In this document: piece by piece, positions 7,919-16,440 of the stretch | Numbering within the stretch: position 1 is the first letter of the stretch | How the letters are laid out: every line of letters starts with the position of its first letter | Source of the DNA: DATDDB01 sp035260545 | GTDB lineage: Bacteria > Pseudomonadota > Gammaproteobacteria > Burkholderiales > Gallionellaceae | NCBI GenBank assembly: GCA_035260545.1 | Contig: DATFUZ010000025.1 | Location: forward strand, 1-64,000 | Length of the DNA stretch: 64,000 nucleotides | Reading direction: 5' to 3' | Notes under the pieces: model-generated | Database searches by the model: none | Seen by the model: the letters and a program-made list of their open reading frames with translations, nothing else | Told to the model about the DNA's origin: nothing | Position numbers and translations under genes: made by a program

Positions 7919-9022
7919 ATGGCGATAGACGCAGAACTTGCGTCGTGGGTGGCGCTCGCGGGGGTGAACGGCCTCGGCAACCAGAGCCTGCGCCGCCTGC
8001 TGCAGGCCTTTGGCTCGCCCGAAGCGGTCTTTGCCGCACCGCCCCATTTGCTGCGGGAACACGTGAAGCCCGCAGTCGCCGAGCGCATCGCGCAGCGGCC
8101 CGACCAGGACGAGATGGATACGCTGGCCGCCTGGCTGCAAGGCGAGGGCAACAGCATCATCACCCTGGCCGACGCCGACTATCCGTCCTCCCTGCTCAAC
8201 ATCGCGGACCCGCCACCCCTGCTGTATGCCAAGGGCGACCGCGGCCTGCTGAAACGGCCGGCGCTGGCCGTGGTGGGCAGCCGCAATTCCACCGCGCAGG
8301 GCATAGGGCACGCCGAGGCCTTTTCCGAGGCGGTCAGCGCGGCCGGCCTGTGCATCATCAGCGGCATGGCGCACGGCATCGATTCCGCCGCACACCGCGG
8401 CGGCCTGCGCGGACGCGGCAGCAGCATCGCGGTGGTGGGGACCGGGCTGGACCGCATCTATCCCGCGGTCAACCGCGACCTGGCGCATGACCTGGCCGCG
8501 CGCGGGTTGCTGCTGTCCGAATTTGCCCTTGGCACGCCGCCGCTGGCGGCCAACTTCCCACGCCGCAACCGCATCATCAGCGGTCTGTCGCTGGGATGCC
8601 TGGTGGTGGAAGCCAGCGTACAGAGCGGCTCGCTGATTACCGCGCGCATGGCGCTGGAACAGGGGCGCGAGGTATTCGCGATCCCCGGCTCCATCCATTC
8701 CCCGCAATCCAAGGGCTGCCACAGCCTGATCAAGCAAGGCGCCAAACTGGTGGAAGCCGCCCAGGACGTGCTGGACGAACTGGCCGCCGTCATCCCCGAC
8801 ACGGCGCCGGCCGCAGCCCGTGCCGCCGGACGCACGGAAGCGGCGTCCGCCGCGCCGGGCCATCCCCTGCTGGCGCACCTGGGATTTGATCCCCTGAGCA
8901 TGGATGCGCTGAGCATACGCAGCGGCTTGACGATTGAGGCGCTATCCGCCATCCTGTTGCAACTGGAGCTGGAAGGCCACGTTGCACCGCTGCCTGGAGG
9001 CCTGTACCAGCGCACCCCGTGA
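7919..9022 (+). CDS. dprA: DNA processing protein DprA
   Basis: DprA (Smf) binds single-stranded DNA taken up in natural transformation and loads RecA on it. The 367-residue protein has an N-terminal SAM-like helical part, the Rossmann core (about 110-290) with VVGSRNSTAQG, SGMAHGIDSAAHRGGL and the GCLVVEAS and PGSIHSP segments, and a C-terminal winged-helix domain (about 310-365). It is full length and intact. The gene lies 5 bases after the LysM gene and upstream of smg and topA. No other competence genes are in this window, so competence itself cannot be inferred. Confidence 0.96.
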   Translation: MAIDAELASWVALAGVNGLGNQSLRRLLQAFGSPEAVFAAPPHLLREHVKPAVAERIAQRPDQDEMDTLAAWLQGEGNSIITLADADYPSSLLNIADPPPLLYAKGDRGLLKRPALAVVGSRNSTAQGIGHAEAFSEAVSAAGLCIISGMAHGIDSAAHRGGLRGRGSSIAVVGTGLDRIYPAVNRDLAHDLAARGLLLSEFALGTPPLAANFPRRNRIISGLSLGCLVVEASVQSGSLITARMALEQGREVFAIPGSIHSPQSKGCHSLIKQGAKLVEAAQDVLDELAAVIPDTAPAAARAAGRTEAASAAPGHPLLAHLGFDPLSMDALSIRSGLTIEALSAILLQLELEGHVAPLPGGLYQRTP

Positions 9023-9041
9023 AAACTGTTACCGGATCATC

Positions 9042-9494
9042 ATGTTCGATATTTTAATGTTCCTGTTTGAAAGCTATTTCGATGCCGGCAACTACCCAGA
9101 CACAGACAAGCTTTCGCTGAAGCTGACCGCCGCGGGCTTTGAAGACAATGAGATACACCTGGCGCTCGCCTGGCTGAGCGGCCTGAAGCAATTGAGCGCC
9201 GCAAGCTACCCGGAGGCGATCAACGGCGGCGGCATACGCTGCTACGCCGCGCTGGAGACCAGCCGGATCAGTGCCGAGGCGCTGAGCTTCATCTCCTTCT
9301 GGGAGCACAACAAGGTCATCACGCCGGTGGAAAGGGAAATGATCCTCGACCGTGCGGTGGCCATGGGCCAGGACAATCTGTCGCTGGACAAAGTGAAACT
9401 GATCGCGCTGATCATCCTGTGGAGCCTGCGCGAGGAACTCGACCCGGTGCTGGTCGAGGATATGCTCACGCCGACGGGGGCAGGTCTGCACTGA
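9042..9494 (+). CDS. smg: Smg family protein (DUF494)
   Basis: This 150-residue, mostly helical acidic protein starts MFDILMFLFESYF, the standard N-terminus of the Smg/DUF494 family. Smg is conserved next to dprA in beta- and gammaproteobacteria, but its biochemical role is unknown. The ATG at 9042 was chosen because it gives the family start. The upstream continuation of the frame overlaps the dprA end and looks like a shadow. It probably belongs to the LysM-dprA-smg-topA transcription unit. Confidence 0.92.
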   Translation: MFDILMFLFESYFDAGNYPDTDKLSLKLTAAGFEDNEIHLALAWLSGLKQLSAASYPEAINGGGIRCYAALETSRISAEALSFISFWEHNKVITPVEREMILDRAVAMGQDNLSLDKVKLIALIILWSLREELDPVLVEDMLTPTGAGLH

Positions 9495-9529
9495 GGCGGC
9501 ATTCCGCGCACGTAGGCTGAAATAAAAAC

Positions 9530-12163
9530 ATGGCAAACAACCTGCTTATCGTTGAGTCTCCCGCCAAGGCCAAGACACTCAAGAAATACCTGGGCAAGGA
9601 TTTCGAAGTGCTGGCCTCGTACGGCCACGTGCGCGACCTGATCCCGAAATCCGGCGCGGTGGACACCGAACACGGCTATGCGATGAAGTATGAAACCATT
9701 GCGCGCAACAGCAAGCACGTGGATGCGATCGCCAGGGCCGCGGCGGATGCCGACACCATCTTCCTCGCCCCCGACCCGGATCGCGAGGGTGAAGCCATCG
9801 CCTGGCACATCTCCGAACTGCTGAAAGCCAGGCGCGGCCTGAAGAACAAGACGATGCGCCGCGTGGTGTTCTACGAGATCACGCAACGGGCGGTGAAGGA
9901 AGCGGTTGCCCATCCGCGCGACATTTCCGTTTCGCTGGTGAACGCGCAGCAGGCGCGGCGCGCACTCGATTACCTGGTGGGCTTCAACCTCTCGCCGCTG
10001 CTCTGGCGCAAGATCCGCCCTGGGCTTTCCGCGGGACGCGTGCAGAGTCCCGCGCTGCGGCTGATCGTGGAACGCGAGCTGGAGATCGAGGCCTTCAAGA
10101 CCCAGGAATACTGGACGGTCCACCTGGACAGTCAGAAGAACAGCGTGCCGTTTACGGCGCGCCTGTTCCAGTACCAGGGCAAGAAGCTGGAACAACTGGG
10201 CATAGGCTCGGAGGCCGCCTACCAGAAGATTCACGACAGCCTGAGCAGCGCGAAACTGCCGCCCAAGGTGGTGCGCGTCGAGAAGAAGGCGCGGCAGCGC
10301 AGCCCGGCGGCGCCCTTCACCACATCCACCCTGCAGCAGGAGGCGGTGCGCAAGCTCGGCATGTCGGCGGAGCGCACCATGCGCACGGCGCAGCATCTAT
10401 ACGAAGGCGTGGACATCGGCGGCCAGACGGTGGGCCTGATCACCTACATGCGTACCGACTCGCTGACGCTGGCGCAGGAGGCGGTGCAGGAGCTGCGCAC
10501 TTACATTACAGACAACTACGACGCCGATTACCTGCCGAAGACGCAGCCGCAGTACAAGAGCAAGAGCAAGAATGCGCAGGAGTCGCACGAGGCCATCCGG
10601 CCCACGTCCATCACGCGCACGCCCGAGGCGATGCGCGATTACCTGACGGTGGATCAGCTGCGCCTGTACGAGATGGTCTGGAAGCGCACGCTGGCCAGCC
10701 AGATGGCGCAGGCGCGCTTTGACACGGTGAGCGTGGACATCCGTCTCGGCGGCGACGATACGCTGTTCCGCGCAAGCGGCCAGACCCTGGTGTTTCCCGG
10801 CTTCATCGCGGTATACCAGGAAGGCACCGACGACAGTGAGGAGGAAGAAGCCGCCAAGCTGCCGCCCCTGGTGGAAGGCGACGTGCTGCCGGTGGACAAA
10901 CTCTACGGCGAACAGCACTTCACTCAGCCGCCGCCACGCTATACGGAAGCCAGTCTGGTGAAGACCCTGGAAGAGCATGGCATCGGGCGTCCTTCCACCT
11001 ATGCCAGCATCATCTCCACCCTGCAGGCGCGCGAATACGCGCTGCTCGACAAAAAGCGCTTCATCCCCACCGACGTGGGGCGCGTCGTCAACAAGTTCCT
11101 GACCGAGCACTTCAGGCGCTATGTGGACTACGGCTTCACCGCGCAGATGGAAGACGAACTCGACGAGATCTCCGAGGGCAAGCGCGACTGGATTCCGGTG
11201 CTGGATGCATTCTGGCAGGGTTTCAGCCAGCTCATCGCGGACAAGAAGGAAGTCGAACGGCCCGGCACGGAAATCCTGGACGAGCTTTGCCCAAAGTGCG
11301 GCAAACCGCTGTCCAAGCGGCTGGGCAAGCGCGGCATCTTCATCGGCTGCACCGGCTACCCCGAGTGCGACTACACGCGCAGCGTCGGCGGCGAAGCCGA
11401 TGCGGGCGAGGCGCGGCGCGAACTGGGACAGGATGCGAACGGCATGCCGGTGCTGCTGCTGCGCGGGCCCTACGGCTATTATGTGCAGTTGGGCGAGGTG
11501 GAAGAAGGCGCGAAGAAAAAGCCCAAGCGCGTTTCCTGGCCCAAGGAATTGCCGGTCGAGAACGCCGATCTCGCCCTGGCCCTGCAACTGCTTGCCCTGC
11601 CGCGCGAACTGGGTCACCACCCGGAAACCAGCAAGCCGGTCATCGTGAACATCGGGCGCTTCGGTCCCTATATCGGCCACGACGGCAAGTTCAAGTCCAT
11701 CCCGCGGACGGACAGCATCTTCACCATCGAATTGGAGCGCGCGCTGGAATTGCTGGCCCAGCACCGCTCGTCCAGCCTGGTGCTGCGCGAACTGGGCAAG
11801 CATCCGGATGACCAGGCGCCAATCGAGGTGTGTAACGGCCGCTATGGCCCTTATGTGCGGCACGGCAAAGTCAATGCCACCCTGCCCAAGGATGTCAGCC
11901 CGGACGCCGTGACGCTGGAAGAAGCGCTGAGCCTGATCGCCGCGCGCGCGGAGAAGCTGCCCGCCACCAGGAAGAAGGCCGCGAAATCACCCGCGAAAGC
12001 GAGCGCCGCCGGAAAAACCGCAGCCAAGAAGACCAGCAAGGCAAAGGCGGCGCCAGCGGATGAGCCCGAAGCCAAGCCGAAAAAGGCCGCCGGGAGCAAG
12101 GCCAAGACCGCCGCGGCCGCCAAGACGAAAGCCGCAAAGCCCGCTGCCAGGAAAAAAGCCTGA
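9530..12163 (+). CDS. topA: DNA topoisomerase I
   Basis: This type IA topoisomerase relaxes negative supercoils through a 5'-phosphotyrosine intermediate. The 877-residue protein has an N-terminal Toprim domain with the acidic triad in APDPDREGEAIAWH and the active-site Tyr at about residue 306 in YMRTDSLTL. A four-cysteine zinc finger follows (CPKCGKPL...CTGYPEC, about 587-615), then topoisomerase C-terminal repeats. The last 80 or so residues are a lysine/alanine-rich tail, typical of beta- and actinobacterial TopA and probably DNA-binding. No sign of disruption. Confidence 0.97.
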   Translation: MANNLLIVESPAKAKTLKKYLGKDFEVLASYGHVRDLIPKSGAVDTEHGYAMKYETIARNSKHVDAIARAAADADTIFLAPDPDREGEAIAWHISELLKARRGLKNKTMRRVVFYEITQRAVKEAVAHPRDISVSLVNAQQARRALDYLVGFNLSPLLWRKIRPGLSAGRVQSPALRLIVERELEIEAFKTQEYWTVHLDSQKNSVPFTARLFQYQGKKLEQLGIGSEAAYQKIHDSLSSAKLPPKVVRVEKKARQRSPAAPFTTSTLQQEAVRKLGMSAERTMRTAQHLYEGVDIGGQTVGLITYMRTDSLTLAQEAVQELRTYITDNYDADYLPKTQPQYKSKSKNAQESHEAIRPTSITRTPEAMRDYLTVDQLRLYEMVWKRTLASQMAQARFDTVSVDIRLGGDDTLFRASGQTLVFPGFIAVYQEGTDDSEEEEAAKLPPLVEGDVLPVDKLYGEQHFTQPPPRYTEASLVKTLEEHGIGRPSTYASIISTLQAREYALLDKKRFIPTDVGRVVNKFLTEHFRRYVDYGFTAQMEDELDEISEGKRDWIPVLDAFWQGFSQLIADKKEVERPGTEILDELCPKCGKPLSKRLGKRGIFIGCTGYPECDYTRSVGGEADAGEARRELGQDANGMPVLLLRGPYGYYVQLGEVEEGAKKKPKRVSWPKELPVENADLALALQLLALPRELGHHPETSKPVIVNIGRFGPYIGHDGKFKSIPRTDSIFTIELERALELLAQHRSSSLVLRELGKHPDDQAPIEVCNGRYGPYVRHGKVNATLPKDVSPDAVTLEEALSLIAARAEKLPATRKKAAKSPAKASAAGKTAAKKTSKAKAAPADEPEAKPKKAAGSKAKTAAAAKTKAAKPAARKKA

Positions 12164-12174
12164 CCGGGTAATGC

Positions 12175-12621
12175 TCACCCGTGCAGAACGGGAATGGACT
12201 TGAAGTCGGGGGAACGGCCGGAGAATTTCGTCAGGTCGGCCAAGGTGTAACGGTCCAGTTCGCCGAGAAAAGTGTCACGGGCTGTGGTCAGCACCGATTT
12301 CAGCTTGCAGACATTGGTGATCACGCAGTGATCCGTTTCCGGATTCAGGCACTCCAGCAGATCGAAGTCCGGCTCCGTGCGGCGCACTACCTCGCCGACC
12401 ACGATTTGCTCGGCTGGTCTCGCCAGGCGCATGCCGCCGTGTTTTCCACGGGTGGTGTGGATATAGCCGCTCAGACCCAGCTCATGCACCACCTTGACCA
12501 GGTGATTCCTGGAGATGCGATAGAAATCCGCAAGCTCGGAGATCGTCACCAGCTTATCGGGCTGCAAAGCAAGGTAAATCAGAACCCTGAGAGAGTAATC
12601 TGTATATAAAGTCAGGCGCAT
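12175..12621 (-). CDS. nsrR: NsrR-type Rrf2 repressor
   Basis: This 148-residue Rrf2 regulator has an N-terminal winged helix (about 1-70; MRLTLYTDYSLRVLIYLA, HLVKVVHELG, GKHGGMRLA) and three cysteines C91, C99 and C105 that would hold an iron-sulphur cluster. The cluster spacing and the ECLNP...CVITNVCKLKSVL context fit NsrR, the nitric-oxide sensing repressor, better than IscR or RirA. It is divergent from a truncated haemoglobin gene whose promoter carries an NsrR-like operator, which supports the call. The ATG at 12621 gives the canonical start. Confidence 0.9.
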   Translation of the reverse strand: MRLTLYTDYSLRVLIYLALQPDKLVTISELADFYRISRNHLVKVVHELGLSGYIHTTRGKHGGMRLARPAEQIVVGEVVRRTEPDFDLLECLNPETDHCVITNVCKLKSVLTTARDTFLGELDRYTLADLTKFSGRSPDFKSIPVLHG

Positions 12622-12655
12622 ACCGCAACACAGCAATTGTCCATCAATATTCTTG

Positions 12656-12685
12656 TTGACAATCCAATTTTCCCGATGCTAAGAT
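12656..12685 (+). promoter_or_regulatory. Promoter of the globin-reductase operon
   Basis: A perfect -35 box TTGACA (12656-12661) is followed after 18 bases by TAAGAT (12680-12685), which would start transcription near 12692. It reads toward the truncated haemoglobin gene and leaves a leader of nearly 190 bases. The NsrR-like palindrome overlaps the -10 box, so repression by blocking RNA polymerase is expected. Confidence 0.6.
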
Positions 12686-12703
12686 GTATCCAGAATACAT
12701 GTA
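12681..12703. promoter_or_regulatory. NsrR-like operator
   Basis: The palindrome ATGTATCC-A-GAATACAT has two 8-base half-sites with one central base and 7 of 8 symmetric matches. It is preceded by AAG, as in the enterobacterial NsrR motif (AAGATGCATTT, 11-1-11). It overlaps the -10 of the promoter for the globin gene and lies in the region shared with the divergent repressor gene. Confidence 0.65.
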
Positions 12704-12747
12704 AGGCATTATTTACCTTAAATCAAGGGCTTATTGCGCTCAAAAAC

Positions 12748-12764
12748 ATGTATTCGTGGTGCAT
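12748..12764. promoter_or_regulatory. Possible second, weaker NsrR-like site
   Basis: ATGTATTC-G-TGGTGCAT repeats the 8-1-8 layout of the first operator but with only partial symmetry. It lies about 55 bases inside the predicted leader. It may help repression or may be chance. A GGCCTT...AAGGCC hairpin follows at 12779-12804. Confidence 0.3.
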
Positions 12765-12879
12765 TTTAACATAGCAACGGCCTTTCTGCAAACTCTTGAA
12801 GGCCAATATACCGTTGAAATGTAATCGCCACAACCGCTTGTGCGGCATTGTTTATGACTTTTATCGAAAAGGACGAGAG

Positions 12880-13242
12880 ATGAGCTTGTATGAAGAGATT
12901 GGTGGCGAAGGCGCTGTAAACGTAGCCGTGGACATTTTTTACCGCAAGGTGCTAAAGGACGACCGCATCAAGCGTTTCTTCGACGGTGTGGACATGGACA
13001 AGCAGGCCGCCAAGCAGAAGGCCTTTCTGACCATGGCCTTCGGCGGTCCGCACAACTACACCGGCGCCGACATGCGCCGCGGCCATGCCCACCTCGTTGC
13101 CAAGGGCCTGAACGACTCGCACTTCGATGCCGTGATGGAGAACCTCGGCGCGACGCTGAAGGAACTCAACGTACCCGACAACCTGATCGCTCAGGCTGCC
13201 GCCATCGCCGAGAGCACCCGCAACGACGTGCTGGGCAAGTAA
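12880..13242 (+). CDS. Group I truncated haemoglobin
   Basis: This 120-residue trHb of group I (N type) starts MSLYEEIGGEGAVN. The B-helix Tyr is in DIFYRKVL, the FGG(P) turn is in LTMAFGGPHNYTG, and the proximal His (F8) is in MRRGHAHLV. Proteins of this group bind O2 and NO and can oxidise NO to nitrate if reduced by a partner. The start at 12880 has a nearby GGACGAG ribosome site; an extension to 12796 lacks support. The gene is followed after 14 bases by a 2Fe-2S/FAD reductase and preceded by an NsrR-like operator, so NO detoxification is the likely task. Confidence 0.92.
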   Translation: MSLYEEIGGEGAVNVAVDIFYRKVLKDDRIKRFFDGVDMDKQAAKQKAFLTMAFGGPHNYTGADMRRGHAHLVAKGLNDSHFDAVMENLGATLKELNVPDNLIAQAAAIAESTRNDVLGK

Positions 13243-13256
13243 GGGCAAGCACACCT

Positions 13257-14210
13257 ATGCCTAAAGTAAACTATGGCGGGCAGTCATTCGAATGCGGTGA
13301 GCGGTCCGTGCTCGAAACCCTGACTGCCCACGGTGTGCACATTCCCCATTCCTGCGGCTCCGGCGTCTGCCACACCTGCATGATGCAGGCGGTCAAAGGC
13401 AAGGCGCCACCCGGCGCGCAGGATGGACTCAAACCGACGCTGGTGGCGCAGGAATATTTCCTGGCCTGCGTGTGCCGACCGGAAGAGGACATGGAAATCG
13501 TGCTGGCCAAGAACGCCGCAACCCGCATTGCAGCCAGGGTCGCAGCGATCGAGTACTTGAACGCGGAGATCCTCGGGATCCGCCTCAAGCCGGCGCAAGA
13601 CTTCAATTACCGGGCCGGGCAATTCATCAGCCTGTTCAAGGACGAGGACACTTCGCGCTGTTATTCGCTGGCGAGTGTGCCCAGCCTGGACGACGAGCTG
13701 TTCCTCAACGTGCGCAAGATTCCGGGGGGGCTGGTGAGCGGCTGGCTGTCCAGCGAACTCAAGGCAGGCGACACCCTAACGATTTCCGAGGCCACGGGCG
13801 ATTGCTTCTACGTGACAGGCAAGGCCGACCAGGACATCCTGCTGATCGGCACCGGCTCGGGGCTTGCCCCGCTGTACGGCATCGTGCGTGACGCGTTGCT
13901 GAACGGGCACGCGGGACGCATCCGCCTCTACCACGGCAACTACAATGCGGCAGGGTTCTATCTCGCGGAGGAACTCCGCAGGATCGAGCGCACGCATCCG
14001 AATTTCAGCTATATACCCTGCGTGTCGGAAGCAAACGGCAACGACAGCTATGCCCAGGGCATGGTGCTGGACATCGCACTGCGCGACAACCCAGATCTCA
14101 CCGGCTGGCGGGTGTTCCTGTGCGGCAATCCCAACATGGTGACGGCCGCCAAGCGCGAGGCCTATCTCTCCGGCGCGGCGATCAAGGACATCTACGCCGA
14201 CCCATTCTAG
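13257..14210 (+). CDS. 2Fe-2S ferredoxin-FAD/NAD(P) oxidoreductase
   Basis: This 317-residue fusion has an N-terminal plant-type ferredoxin domain (C33, C38, C41, C71 in C-X4-C-X2-C-X29-C spacing), an FAD-binding barrel with RCYSLASVP, and an NAD(P)-binding domain with GTGSGLAPLYGI and FLCGNPNMV. It resembles the electron-transfer subunits of phenol, toluene and methane monooxygenases and the C-terminal half of flavohaemoglobin. No oxygenase gene is nearby. Its direct neighbour is the truncated haemoglobin, so it is probably the reductase that keeps that globin in the ferrous state. That pairing is inferred from position. Confidence 0.88.
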   Translation: MPKVNYGGQSFECGERSVLETLTAHGVHIPHSCGSGVCHTCMMQAVKGKAPPGAQDGLKPTLVAQEYFLACVCRPEEDMEIVLAKNAATRIAARVAAIEYLNAEILGIRLKPAQDFNYRAGQFISLFKDEDTSRCYSLASVPSLDDELFLNVRKIPGGLVSGWLSSELKAGDTLTISEATGDCFYVTGKADQDILLIGTGSGLAPLYGIVRDALLNGHAGRIRLYHGNYNAAGFYLAEELRRIERTHPNFSYIPCVSEANGNDSYAQGMVLDIALRDNPDLTGWRVFLCGNPNMVTAAKREAYLSGAAIKDIYADPF

Positions 14211-14320
14211 CCGGCGCACACCGGCCGCCGTTCGAAAGGCCTTGAATAATCCGGCCCGGGGCAATAAGCTAGTGCGCCCCGACACGCACCATCCGGATGA
14301 TCAATCCCGGGCCACTATTC

Positions 14321-15172
14321 ATGGACAAATTCGAACGCTTTCTCGATCGCGCCGAGCGGCTGATGGACCGCATCGAGCGCGCGCTGCCCAAACCCGCCTC
14401 CGCCGCCGCCCCGGACTGGGAGGCGGCTGCAGCTTTCCGCTGGGAACAGGGCCGGCTGCTGCCGTTGCCGCACTTTCACCGCATCCGCCTGGACGACCTG
14501 CTCGGCATCGACAGTCAGAAACAGCTCGTCGCGCAGAACACCCGCCAGTTCGTGCAGGGGCGGCCGGCCAATAACGTGCTGCTCAGCGGCGCGCGCGGCA
14601 CCGGCAAATCGTCGCTGGTCAAGGCCTTGCTCAACGAACATGGGGCCGATGGCCTGCGCGTAATCGAGCTCGGCAAGCCGCAACTGGCCGACCTGCCGCA
14701 CATCGTGCCGCTGGTCGCAGGCCGCGCTGAGCGCTTCATCCTGTACTGCGACGACCTTTCCTTCAACGCCGACGAACCCGGCTACCCCGCCCTCAAGGCG
14801 GCGCTGGACGGCTCGCTCACCGCGCTCTCCGACAACCTGCTGATCTACGCCACCTCCAACCGCCGGCACCTGATGCCCGAATACATGGCGGAAAACCTCG
14901 AAACGCAACGCGTCGGTGAAGAACTGCATCCCGGAGAGAGCGTGGAGGAAAAGATCTCCCTCTCTGAGCGCTTCGGGCTGTGGGCCTCCTTCTACCCCTT
15001 TTCGCAGGACGAATACCTCGCCATCGTGGCGCACTGGCTCAAGCATCTGGGCGTGGCGGCTGGCGTGAACGCCGAAGCACGGCAGGCTGCGCTGCAATGG
15101 AGCATACAGCGCGGCTCGCGCAGCGGCCGCGTGGCCTGGCAGTTCGCAAGGGACTGGGCTGGCAAGCAGTAG
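14321..15172 (+). CDS. DUF815 AAA-type ATPase
   Basis: This 283-residue P-loop ATPase has Walker A GARGTGKSSLV at about residue 98, Walker B-like FILYCDDLSF, and sensor-like IYATSNRRHLMPE, which together mark the DUF815 family. The function of the family is unknown; its fold suggests a small AAA+ protein acting alone. The ATG at 14321 gives the family start MDKFERFLDRAE. Another ATG lies at 14297. The last 43 bases of the gene have a diverged copy 182 bases downstream. Confidence 0.88.
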   Translation: MDKFERFLDRAERLMDRIERALPKPASAAAPDWEAAAAFRWEQGRLLPLPHFHRIRLDDLLGIDSQKQLVAQNTRQFVQGRPANNVLLSGARGTGKSSLVKALLNEHGADGLRVIELGKPQLADLPHIVPLVAGRAERFILYCDDLSFNADEPGYPALKAALDGSLTALSDNLLIYATSNRRHLMPEYMAENLETQRVGEELHPGESVEEKISLSERFGLWASFYPFSQDEYLAIVAHWLKHLGVAAGVNAEARQAALQWSIQRGSRSGRVAWQFARDWAGKQ

Positions 15173-15301
15173 GCGGGCGCCGCTTCAAAGCGGTAGCCAT
15201 GGCGGTCGAAATCGTCGCGAGCGGACAGACAGTGGATGCGACCGGCGCGCAGGCGCTGCAATGTACCTAAGGGTCTGCCGCATCGCGGCACCGGATGCAG
15301 T

Positions 15302-15344
15302 GCAGCGGCCGCGTGGCCTGGCAATTCGCAAGGGACTGGGCGGG
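15302..15344 (+). repeat. Partial duplicate of the DUF815 gene 3' end
   Basis: This stretch matches 15120-15162, the final codons of the upstream ATPase gene, in 41 of 43 bases at a distance of 182 bases. The copy is outside any reading frame and so is a relic of a tandem duplication or a repeat-mediated rearrangement. Confidence 0.8.
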
Positions 15345-15410
15345 AGGATTTATGCCGAGCCGCTGCCGGTTGGCATGATGCTTTTCTCAATGACCGCCGA
15401 ACAATGCCGC

Positions 15411-15535
15411 TGAAAAACGTCGCGAGGATGGCTGGATGCAAGGCGCGCGGCGCGCAGGCACCGCAATGTACTCTATATACATGAGGATGCCGAGCACCGT
15501 GGAACGCCGCAGACGGCCACCACAGTAGTTTTTCA
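15411..15535. repeat. 125-bp element with TGAAAAAC inverted ends
   Basis: The element begins TGAAAAAC (15411-15418) and ends GTTTTTCA (15528-15535), a perfect 8-base inverted repeat. The inside is GC-rich with gcgcgcggcgcgc and the word gcaatgtactctatatacat. It has no coding capacity. The layout suggests a small non-autonomous mobile or structural repeat. No transposase is present in the window. Confidence 0.5.
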
Positions 15536-15543
15536 CCAGTGTG

Positions 15544-16440
15544 TTAGCGGGGCTCGATCTGCCACAAATGCTGCGACACCGACAGCCATGCCCCCAGCCA
15601 CCCCAGGTAGCCGGCGAACAGCAGCAGCGAGAAGCTGTCTCCCACGGTCAGGTAGTGCAGGCTGAACGTGCTGCCATACATGTGCGCCAGGGCGGTGAAC
15701 CGGACATTGAGCAGCCCCAGGCTGCCGGCGATGATGGCCCAGGCCGCAGCGCCAGCGGCCATGCCCTGGACAAAGCCGAAATAGAGGAAGGGCCGGCGGA
15801 TGAAGCTGTCGGTGGCGCCGATCAGCTTGGAGATCTCGATTTCATCGCGCTGTGTAAGTATCTGCAGGCGGATGGTATTGAAGGTAATGGCGACCAGCGC
15901 AACGCTCAGCAGCCCGCCCAGAATCAGCACGCCCAGACGGACGAAGCCAAGCAACGCGTCGAGCTTGCGCGCCCAGCCCGAATCCAGCTGCACGTGCGCA
16001 ACGTTCGGCCAGGTGCTGAACTCGTCGCGCAGCGATTCGAGCAGCTTGGGGTCGGTGCCCTTAGGATAGACGATGAAGGCATCGGGCAGCGGATTCTGCC
16101 CCAGTCCGGCAATCACGTCGGCCAGCCCGCTGTTGCGCTTGAGGTCCTGCAGCGCCTGTTCGCGCGGCACGAACTCGGTGCGCGCGACGCTGGGTTGCTG
16201 CGCCAGGCGGTTGCCGATCTGCGCGATCTCGCCTTTGCTGGCGGTGAGCGACATGAAGACGCTGATCTGCGGCGCGCTGGACAAGCGTGCAGAAAGGTCC
16301 TGCACATTCTGCAGCAGCACATACAGGCCGACCGGCAGGCTGATGGCGATGCCCATGATGAGGATGTTGAGCGCGCTGGAGATCGGCGCCGAAAGCAGGC
16401 GGCGCAACGCAGCGACAAGGATCCGGATTTGCTGCCTCAT
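15544..16440 (-). CDS. ftsX: Cell division protein FtsX
   Basis: FtsX is the membrane partner of FtsE and links the division ring to peptidoglycan hydrolases. The 298-residue protein has four membrane helices (about 20-45, 170-195, 220-245, 265-290) and a periplasmic loop between helices 1 and 2, the standard type VII ABC layout. Its ATG overlaps the ftsE stop by 4 bases. The upstream genes are ftsE and ftsY, the usual order. Confidence 0.96.
   Translation of the reverse strand: MRQQIRILVAALRRLLSAPISSALNILIMGIAISLPVGLYVLLQNVQDLSARLSSAPQISVFMSLTASKGEIAQIGNRLAQQPSVARTEFVPREQALQDLKRNSGLADVIAGLGQNPLPDAFIVYPKGTDPKLLESLRDEFSTWPNVAHVQLDSGWARKLDALLGFVRLGVLILGGLLSVALVAITFNTIRLQILTQRDEIEISKLIGATDSFIRRPFLYFGFVQGMAAGAAAWAIIAGSLGLLNVRFTALAHMYGSTFSLHYLTVGDSFSLLLFAGYLGWLGAWLSVSQHLWQIEPR

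Larger units (their letters stand above)
15173..15543. repeat. Repeat-bearing intergenic region
   Basis: There is no convincing gene in these 371 bases between the convergent DUF815 and ftsX genes. The stretch contains a copy of the DUF815 gene tail (15302-15344), and two diverged copies of a unit with the shared words cgtcgcgag, tggatgc, gcgcgcaggc and gcaatgta (about 15203-15272 and 15411-15478). The second unit is part of a 125-base element with inverted ends. Confidence 0.6.

Noticed and set aside
15236..15484. Small open frame in the spacer after the DUF815 gene
   Set aside because: It runs through duplicated gene debris and a palindromic element, with no ribosome site or recognisable product.
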